Shown: positions 1-4,756 of the stretch, one piece after another
How positions within the stretch are numbered: position 1 is the stretch's first letter
Layout of the letters: each line of letters begins with the position of its first letter
Assembly: GCA_031273385.1 (NCBI GenBank)
Contig: JAISRY010000037.1
Coordinates: 1-5,511 of the forward strand
DNA from: Tannerellaceae bacterium
GTDB lineage: Bacteria; Bacteroidota; Bacteroidia; Bacteroidales; Tannerellaceae
Direction of reading: 5' to 3'
Length of the DNA stretch: 5,511 nucleotides
The notes under the pieces: generated by a model
Databases searched by the model: none
Told to the model about the DNA's origin: nothing
Seen by the model: the letters and a program-made list of their open reading frames with translations, nothing else
Position numbers and translations under genes: made by a program

Positions 1-18
1 TGTGGGGGCGAGAAATAT

Positions 19-49
19 TTTGTCGATCGAGAGATTTTACGTATGTTTG
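19..49 (+). promoter_or_regulatory. Bacteroides-type housekeeping promoter for the lipid operon
   Basis: The sequence has TTTG at 19-22, a 19-base spacer, and TATGTTTG at 42-49. The second box matches the Bacteroides -7 consensus TAnnTTTG fully and the first matches the -33 box, at the expected spacing. Transcription would start a few bases after 49, giving a leader of about 20 bases before the ATG at 74. This A-rich leader has no Shine-Dalgarno sequence, which is usual for Bacteroidota. The promoter lies where an upstream extension of the first gene would be, so it also supports the ATG at 74 as the real start. The spacer contains the palindrome TCGATCGA at 23-30. The boxes are seen directly; activity is inferred. 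Confidence 0.6.
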
Positions 50-73
50 TGCGTTCAAACTGGAAAAACTAAT

Positions 74-544
74 ATGTTTAAAGATAAGACGATCGTATAT
101 ACTTCCGGAACATTTGATATGTTTCACTACAATCATCTCCGGATGATTAACTATTCACGCAGTCTGGCTGACATCCTGATTGTGGGCGTGAGTACCGATG
201 AGCTGGTCTCCTCCTATAAGGCGAAGCCGATTATCCCGTTCAATGAACGCCTACAGATTATCGAGGCGTTGAAAACGCCGGATATTGTGATTCCGCAACA
301 TTCGCTGGATCATTCGGAGCTGGTCAAAAAACTGAATATCGACGCCTTTGTCGTGGGCGACGACTGGTTCGGGAAATACGATTACCTGAAAGATATCGGC
401 GTACAGGTCTTTTATTTCCCCTACGGAACCGGCGTATCTTCATCTAACCTGAAAAAGACGATTCATGACTCGTATGAAGAGAATTTGCATATCCAGCAGA
501 AGTCGAAACCTGTTTCGGTAAAGGACAGTAAGGAATTAGTATAA
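74..544 (+). CDS. Glycerol-3-phosphate/ethanolamine-phosphate cytidylyltransferase-like nucleotidyltransferase
   Basis: This 156-residue soluble protein has the cytidylyltransferase fold of TagD and ECT, which join CTP and an alcohol phosphate to give a CDP-alcohol and pyrophosphate. The N-terminal GTFDMFH (12-18) leads into the signature position, which reads HYNH (18-21) instead of HxGH. STDE (40-43), the ERLQIIEAL helix (58-66), GDDWFGK (95-101; TagD-like GDDWEGK) and YGTGVSSS (117-124) follow. The last stands where TagD has RTEGISTT, so the arginine is replaced. Length fits a single-domain TagD-like enzyme plus a polar tail of about 25 residues. I chose ATG 74 because the in-frame extension back to the GTG at base 2 runs through the promoter and has no family homology. 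It is first in an operon, 8 bases before the reductase gene. GC is about 44%, lower than its neighbour. The family assignment is secure; the substrate (glycerol-, ethanolamine- or another alcohol phosphate) is not. Confidence 0.85.
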   Translation: MFKDKTIVYTSGTFDMFHYNHLRMINYSRSLADILIVGVSTDELVSSYKAKPIIPFNERLQIIEALKTPDIVIPQHSLDHSELVKKLNIDAFVVGDDWFGKYDYLKDIGVQVFYFPYGTGVSSSNLKKTIHDSYEENLHIQQKSKPVSVKDSKELV

Positions 545-552
545 GGTATCCG

Positions 553-1281
553 ATGAGAAGACAGGCATGTATTACCGGCGGGACAAAGGGGATAGGCAAA
601 GCGGTTGCGTCGGCCTTAGGCCGGGCAGGGTATGATCTTCTGCTGACCTACGCTTCGGATGCGGATGCGGCAGGGGAGGTTTGCAGGGCGTTGGAGAAGG
701 AGTTGCAGGTGGAAGTCAGGGCGTTACGGGCTGATATTACCGACAGGCGGTCTATTGATACGATCTATCACTACCTTATTGATAATGAGTTGCGGTTGGA
801 TGCGGTGGTGTTCAATGCCGGGCTGACCCTGCGGGATTCGTTTGAAACGATAAAGATAGAGGATTGGGAGCGGGTATTTTTCGGGAACGTCCATTTCCCT
901 GTGTTTCTGCTTCAGCGCATTGCGGGGTTGCTGAACGCGGGGGGGAGCGTTGTCTTTACCGGCTCGTTGATGGGGATTCACCCCCATGCGGTATCGTTGG
1001 CCTACGGGGTGACGAAAAGCGCCGTCCATGCTTTGGTGAAGAACCTGGTGAAGTTCCTCTCGCCCTACGATATACGGGTGAACGGGGTGGCGCCCGGGTT
1101 TGTCGATACCGAATGGCAAAAGGGGAAACCGGCCGATATACGCCGGAATATTGAGAGCAAGATCGCTTCGAGTCGTTTCTGCGACCCTGCGGAAGTGGCG
1201 GAAGTGTACAGGATGTTGGTAGAAAACGGGTATATAAATGGAGAGGTTATAGTAGTAGATGGCGGTTATTCGTACAGGTGA
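553..1281 (+). CDS. FabG-like short-chain dehydrogenase/reductase (SDR)
   Basis: This 242-residue cytosolic oxidoreductase belongs to the classical SDR family and probably uses NAD(P)H. The cofactor-binding glycine motif TGGTKGIG is at 8-15, the acidic residue of RADITD at 61, and NAG at 88-90. The catalytic tetrad is complete: Asn112, Ser138, Tyr151 and Lys155 (YGVTK). PGFVDTEW (181-188) and the C-terminal NGEVIVVDGGYS (229-240) are typical of FabG-type 3-oxoacyl-ACP reductases. The length is normal. It starts 8 bases after the cytidylyltransferase stop and its end overlaps the next gene by 23 bases, so the three genes are probably co-transcribed. FabG-like SDRs act on very different carbonyls, so the substrate is open. 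Options that suit the context are a ketone on the head group, a 3-ketoacyl chain, or a 3-ketosphinganine-like intermediate. The SDR class is certain; any specific reaction is inference. Confidence 0.88.
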   Translation: MRRQACITGGTKGIGKAVASALGRAGYDLLLTYASDADAAGEVCRALEKELQVEVRALRADITDRRSIDTIYHYLIDNELRLDAVVFNAGLTLRDSFETIKIEDWERVFFGNVHFPVFLLQRIAGLLNAGGSVVFTGSLMGIHPHAVSLAYGVTKSAVHALVKNLVKFLSPYDIRVNGVAPGFVDTEWQKGKPADIRRNIESKIASSRFCDPAEVAEVYRMLVENGYINGEVIVVDGGYSYR

Positions 1282-2176
1282 AACCGGAGTGGCGGGTGGT
1301 TTGAGTAAAGAATATGAGGCTTCGCTGAAATCAATAGAAACGGAGAATATGGTCGACCGGATGTTTTACCGTCCCATCGGTTTTTTGATCGCGCGGGCGC
1401 TTCGGCATACGCGCATCACGCCGAATATGGTGACGGTTCTTTCCATTTTTGTGGGGGCATCCGCGGGGTTGATGTTTTACAGTGCGGACAGGCTGCATAC
1501 GCTGTATGGCATCCTGTTGCTGGTGGCGGCCAATATCCTGGATTGCGTAGACGGGCAGTTGGCGCGGCTTACCGGGATCAAGTCGGCGATCGGGCGTATC
1601 CTCGATGGGCTGGCGGGGGATATCTGGTTTACCTGTATTTACGTTTGCCTGGCGCTTCGTTTGTCGCATGAATACGGGACATTTTATTTCTTTCTTTTGG
1701 CGGTCATTTCCGGCTTGTCGCACCTGGCGCAGGCCAATATTACCGATTATTACAAAACGCTTCACCTCTATTTTATCAGTAAGGAAAAAGGCTCCGAATT
1801 TCAGACGCTTGAACAGGTGCGCATGTACCATAAAGAGACCCGTCCGGGGCTGAACAAGGTGTTTTACCTGCTCTACCGCGCCTATACCCTGATCCAGGTG
1901 AAAGCGACCCCTTCCCTGCAGCGGATGCTTAAGAGTCTGCATGCCAGGTACGATGACGAAATTCCGGAGGATATACGGGTATCTTTCCGCCGGAAAAGCG
2001 GGCGGTTGATGTCTTATATCGACCTGCTGACCTTTAACGGGCGTACGATCGTGCTGTTTGCCATCCTGCTGACCGGTTACGTCTGGGTTTATTTCTTGTA
2101 TGAAATCATCGTGCTGAACATCGTTTTGATGTTTGTCATGAGAAAACATGAGCGGATGTGTGCCTCTTTTTTGTAA
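1259..2176 (+). CDS. CDP-alcohol phosphatidyltransferase family membrane protein
   Basis: This 305-residue integral membrane enzyme moves a phospho-alcohol or phosphatidyl group out of a CDP-linked donor. The family motif spans residues 95-121: Asp95, Asp98-Gly99, Ala102-Arg103, Gly112, Asp116, then Asp121. The usual final spacing is D-x3-D; here it is D-x4-D, with Gly120 where the fourth aspartate should be. Hydrophobic stretches around 56-73, 80-94, 122-134, 140-157, 262-280 and 282-294 fit about six membrane helices. A polar segment (173-260) lies between the fourth and fifth and is longer than in small family members such as PgsA. The ATG at 1259 overlaps the reductase gene. A later start, such as the TTG near 1301, is possible because clear family similarity seems to begin around residue 17. 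A cytidylyltransferase in the same operon favours use of a soluble CDP-alcohol, as in the Kennedy pathway, but the CDP-diacylglycerol direction is not excluded. Confidence 0.85.
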   Translation: MAVIRTGETGVAGGLSKEYEASLKSIETENMVDRMFYRPIGFLIARALRHTRITPNMVTVLSIFVGASAGLMFYSADRLHTLYGILLLVAANILDCVDGQLARLTGIKSAIGRILDGLAGDIWFTCIYVCLALRLSHEYGTFYFFLLAVISGLSHLAQANITDYYKTLHLYFISKEKGSEFQTLEQVRMYHKETRPGLNKVFYLLYRAYTLIQVKATPSLQRMLKSLHARYDDEIPEDIRVSFRRKSGRLMSYIDLLTFNGRTIVLFAILLTGYVWVYFLYEIIVLNIVLMFVMRKHERMCASFL

Positions 2177-2181
2177 ATTTG
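2170..2181 (+). promoter_or_regulatory. Possible internal -7 promoter element before the acyltransferase gene
   Basis: TAAATTTG at 2174-2181 matches the Bacteroides -7 consensus TAnnTTTG and ends 4 bases before the acyltransferase ATG. Its TAA is also the stop codon of the preceding gene. TTTG at 2170-2173 sits directly in front of it. I saw no TTTG at the expected -33 distance. If it is active, the transcript would be leaderless or nearly so. It could supply acyltransferase mRNA separately from the upstream promoter. Confidence 0.35.
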
Positions 2182-2185
2182 CGGC

Positions 2186-3016
2186 ATGAAAAAGAACGTA
2201 GTCGTAGATATTCATGATTTGCAAAAGGCCTCCCCACTCTTCAGAGGCCGCTTGGGAAGTTTTGTCGGGAAGCTGCTAATCAAGTGGTTGGGGATAGAAA
2301 AGGTCAACCGGGTTTACGCCAATAGCTGTCATCTGCGGGGGGCGGAACTGACGGCTTCCCTGTTGCGGGATCCTTTGATCAATATCAAGTATGAAGTCCA
2401 TCATGCCGATGTGCTGGAGCAATTGCCTGAGGGCGCCTTTGTTACGGTGTCTAACCATCCCGTCGGTTCGCTGGACGGGATTATGCTGATCGACATTTTC
2501 GCTTCCCGCCGTCCCGCTTTCCGTGTCATGGTCAACGGGATACTCACCAAAATTGCGGCGATGGAAGACCAGTTTATCTCCGTCACGCCCGACTCCACCA
2601 ATCAAGGGGCGAATTATCAGAACGTCAACGGGGTACGCGCCTCGTTAGCCTGCATAAAAGCGGGGCATCCCATGGGGTTTTTCCCTGCCGGGGCGATCTC
2701 TTTTTACAATAAGAAAGCGAAAGCGGTGCGCGATCTTTCGTGGGCGCACAACGTTATCCGGCTGATCAGGAAAGCGAATGTCGCGGTCTATCCCGTCTAT
2801 TTCGACTGCCTGAACAGCCCTTTCTTTTACTGGCTGGGGAGGGTGAGTTGGAAAATCCGCGTCCTGCGTATCCCCGTCGAGGTCTTCAACAAGCGGGGGA
2901 AGACGCTGCATGTCTATATCGGCGACCCGATCCCGTCCGAAACGATTCAGGGCATTACCGGCGATGAAGAGTTGGCCGATTTCCTGTACCGGCAGACGTA
3001 TGGCGCAAAAAAATAG
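2186..3016 (+). CDS. PlsC/hemolysin-like lysophospholipid acyltransferase
   Basis: This 276-residue protein belongs to the LPLAT superfamily, in the subgroup often labelled putative hemolysin acyltransferase. Members move an acyl chain from acyl-ACP or acyl-CoA to a hydroxyl or amine at the inner membrane; OlsB-like and glycine-lipid N-acyltransferases are related. The catalytic block is NHPVGSLDG (90-98), with the His-x5-Asp spacing typical of this subgroup rather than the HX4D of PlsC. The second conserved block is FPAGAIS (166-172), where relatives often have FPAGEVS, so the acidic residue is alanine. VYPVYF (201-206) is the following conserved strand. There is no cleavable signal peptide; a hydrophobic patch near 25-36 could help membrane contact. 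The ATG lies 9 bases after the upstream stop and directly behind a -7-like box. The gene closes the lipid operon, since a hairpin follows. It could acylate the lipid acceptor used by the CDP-alcohol transferase or its product. Substrate unknown. Confidence 0.82.
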   Translation: MKKNVVVDIHDLQKASPLFRGRLGSFVGKLLIKWLGIEKVNRVYANSCHLRGAELTASLLRDPLINIKYEVHHADVLEQLPEGAFVTVSNHPVGSLDGIMLIDIFASRRPAFRVMVNGILTKIAAMEDQFISVTPDSTNQGANYQNVNGVRASLACIKAGHPMGFFPAGAISFYNKKAKAVRDLSWAHNVIRLIRKANVAVYPVYFDCLNSPFFYWLGRVSWKIRVLRIPVEVFNKRGKTLHVYIGDPIPSETIQGITGDEELADFLYRQTYGAKK

Positions 3017-3023
3017 GCTGCCG

Positions 3024-3042
3024 GCGGAGAGAATCCGCTTTT
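3024..3042 (+). terminator. Short candidate intrinsic terminator after the lipid operon
   Basis: GCGGA (3024-3028) and TCCGC (3034-3038) can form a 5-bp stem with a GAGAA loop, extendable by one G-U pair (3023/3039). Four Ts (3039-3042) follow. It lies 7 bases after the acyltransferase stop, in the only sizeable intergenic gap. The stem is short, so termination may be partial. Confidence 0.4.
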
Positions 3043-3065
3043 CATGGTGATAAATAGGATGAAGA

Positions 3066-3077
3066 TTTGTAATTTTG
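3066..3077 (+). promoter_or_regulatory. Probable -7 promoter element of the sigma-54 activator/lptE operon
   Basis: TAATTTTG at 3070-3077 matches TAnnTTTG and ends 4 bases before the ATG at 3082. TTTG at 3066-3069 directly precedes it, the same arrangement as at 2170-2181. No good -33 TTTG is present 19 bases upstream; the sequence there is GTGA. Transcription would begin at or near the start codon. Its position after the hairpin, at the head of a new gene set, makes a promoter likely here. Confidence 0.45.
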
Positions 3078-3081
3078 TCAG

Positions 3082-4239
3082 ATGAAGACTGATATACAAC
3101 AGATAAAACAGCGTTACGGGATCATCGGAAACAATCCGGCCTTGAACCGCGCCATCGACGTCGCCCTTCAGGTTGCTCCCACCGACATGTCTGTTCTTAT
3201 TACAGGGGAGAGCGGCGTGGGGAAAGAGACGTTTCCGCAGATTATACACCAGAACAGTTCGCGTAAGCATGGGCAGTATATTGCCGTCAACTGCGGCGCC
3301 ATACCGGAGGGGACGATTGATTCGGAGCTGTTCGGGCACGAAAAGGGCTCTTTTACGGGGGCGCTGGCGGACAGGAAAGGCTATTTTGAGGTGGCCGACG
3401 GCGGGACGGTGTTCCTTGACGAAGTGGGCGAGCTGCCTGTCCCGACGCAGGCACGGCTGTTGCGTGTGCTGGAAACGGGGGAGTTTATTAAGGTAGGCTC
3501 GTCGAAAGTGCTGAAAACGAATGTCCGCATCGTTGCGGCGACCAATGTGAACCTCGTCCAGGCCGTGGCGGAGGGCAAGTTCCGCGAAGACCTCTATTAT
3601 AGGCTGAACACCGTACCCATCGAAGTGCCCCCCTTGCGCGACCGCGCCGACGACATTATCCTCCTTTTCCGCAAATTTGCCAGCGACTGCGCGACGAAAT
3701 ACCGCATGCCCCCGATCCACCTGGACGACGGGGCGCGCCAACTGTTTCTTTCTTACCGTTGGCCGGGGAATGTCAGGGAGCTGAAAAACATCACCGAACG
3801 GATCTCCATCATCGAAGAGAGCCGGGATATTACGGCCGCGATATTGCAGCTGTACCTGCCGGATGCCGGTATCGGGAAACTGCCCGTTTTGGTGAAGAAA
3901 GATGGGGATCAGAAGTTTTTCAACAGCGAACGGGAGATCCTGTACCAGGTGCTGTTCGACATGAAAAAGGATGTGAACGAGCTGAAGAAGCTGGTGCATG
4001 ATATTATGAACGGGAACCGGCAGATGACGGTTTCCGATGAGGACTATTCCTGTACGCACCCGATTATCCAGGAGGCCGAGCCGGTGGAGGAGGAGACGCT
4101 CTCTCTGGAGGAGGTGGAAAAGGAGATGATCCGCAAAGCGTTGGAGAAGCACAACGGACGCCGCAAGAACGCCGCCGCCGACCTGAAAATATCGGAACGT
4201 ACGCTTTACCGGAAAATAAGAGAATATAACCTGGAGTAA
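3082..4239 (+). CDS. Sigma-54-dependent transcriptional activator, AAA+ plus Fis-type HTH, no sensor domain
   Basis: This 385-residue bacterial enhancer-binding protein would use ATP to remodel RpoN-holoenzyme at sigma-54 promoters. The AAA+ domain starts almost at the N terminus: Walker A GESGVGKE (42-49), the sigma-54-contacting loop as GSFTGA (89-94; GAFTGA in most relatives), Walker B with FLDEV (111-115), the arginine-finger region FREDLYYRLN (167-176) and the sensor II region WPGNVREL (227-234). A variable acidic linker (about 265-335) leads to a Fis-type helix-turn-helix (about 345-382, with SERTLYRKIREYNL). There is no receiver, GAF or PAS domain before the AAA+ module, so activity is not set by a standard fused sensor. 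The protein is full length for this Bacteroidota group, and the start agrees with family members as I recall them. It lies 2 bases before the LptE gene, so the two are probably co-transcribed. The class is certain; its regulon cannot be read here. Confidence 0.93.
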   Translation: MKTDIQQIKQRYGIIGNNPALNRAIDVALQVAPTDMSVLITGESGVGKETFPQIIHQNSSRKHGQYIAVNCGAIPEGTIDSELFGHEKGSFTGALADRKGYFEVADGGTVFLDEVGELPVPTQARLLRVLETGEFIKVGSSKVLKTNVRIVAATNVNLVQAVAEGKFREDLYYRLNTVPIEVPPLRDRADDIILLFRKFASDCATKYRMPPIHLDDGARQLFLSYRWPGNVRELKNITERISIIEESRDITAAILQLYLPDAGIGKLPVLVKKDGDQKFFNSEREILYQVLFDMKKDVNELKKLVHDIMNGNRQMTVSDEDYSCTHPIIQEAEPVEEETLSLEEVEKEMIRKALEKHNGRRKNAAADLKISERTLYRKIREYNLE

Positions 4240-4241
4240 CG

Positions 4242-4754
4242 ATGTGTAGAATGAAGACAAAATGGCTTTTGCTCGTTTTGGGAATCGTGCTGAACGGCTG
4301 CACGATATCCTATAAATTCAATGGTTCTTCCATTGATTATACGACGACAAGTACGATCAGTATCAGCACCTTTCCCAACTTAGCCCCGCTGGTGTACGGG
4401 CCGCTGTCGCAAATGCTGACGGAGGGGCTGAAAGATATGTATATCCGCCAGACGAGGCTCCAGATGGTTTCCGATAATGGCGACCTCGACCTGGAGGGCG
4501 AAATAACGGGGTACAGCGAAGCCCCGATGGCCATCATGGAGGATGCCTATTCGTCAAAGACCAAACTGACGATGACCGTAAAGGTGAGGTTCTCCAACCG
4601 GAATAAGTCCGAAGATGACTTCGAGCAGTCTTTTTCCGCTTTCCGGGAGTACGATTCCAACGTAAACCTCTCCTCCATCGAGAGTGAACTATGTACCGAC
4701 CTTGTCAAAGAAATCACCGAGCAGATCTATAATGCGACAGTTGCCAAGTGGTAA
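4242..4754 (+). CDS. lptE: LptE-family lipoprotein, LPS-assembly outer-membrane component
   Basis: This 170-residue lipoprotein fits the Bacteroidota LptE family, partner of the LptD channel that inserts lipopolysaccharide into the outer membrane. The N terminus has basic residues, a hydrophobic core (9-17) and a lipobox LNGC with Cys20 as the lipidated residue. Asn at -2 is unusual but tolerable. The residues after Cys20 (TISY) lack the acidic surface-export signal of Bacteroidota lipoproteins, which suits a periplasm-facing protein. Family landmarks are YKFNGSSI (24-31), GEITGYS (86-92), the strand LTMTVKVRFSN (109-119), DDFEQSFSAF (125-134) and the terminal IYNATVAKW. Two starts are possible: ATG 4242 (preceded by GGAG at 4233-4236) and ATG 4251, which gives the more typical MKTKW signal peptide. 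Either leaves the lipobox intact. The gene sits 2 bases after the activator stop and 2 bases before the next gene. Confidence 0.85.
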   Translation: MCRMKTKWLLLVLGIVLNGCTISYKFNGSSIDYTTTSTISISTFPNLAPLVYGPLSQMLTEGLKDMYIRQTRLQMVSDNGDLDLEGEITGYSEAPMAIMEDAYSSKTKLTMTVKVRFSNRNKSEDDFEQSFSAFREYDSNVNLSSIESELCTDLVKEITEQIYNATVAKW

Positions 4755-4756
4755 AG

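Noticed and set aside
2..73. N-terminal extension of the cytidylyltransferase from a GTG at base 2
   Set aside because: The added 24 residues have no family similarity and lie over a near-perfect Bacteroides promoter; the family N terminus begins at ATG 74.
553..1281. Housekeeping fabG of fatty-acid synthesis
   Set aside because: The sequence fits the family, but the gene is embedded in a head-group/lipid-transfer operon with no acpP, fabF or fabD nearby, so the symbol fabG would overstate what is known.
1331..2224. Minus-strand open frame opposite the CDP-alcohol transferase
   Set aside because: Low-complexity, basic translation without motifs; it is the shadow of a recognised membrane enzyme.
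74..3016. Inositol-lipid synthesis operon
   Set aside because: Bacteroidetes inositol-lipid clusters carry a myo-inositol-phosphate synthase and a phosphatidylinositol-phosphate phosphatase; neither is in the window.
2947..4260. Long minus-strand open frame (437 codons) opposite the sigma-54 activator
   Set aside because: It mirrors a well-conserved AAA+ gene. Its translation is rich in His, Arg, Gln and Pro with no recognisable domain, as expected from GC-rich antisense frames.
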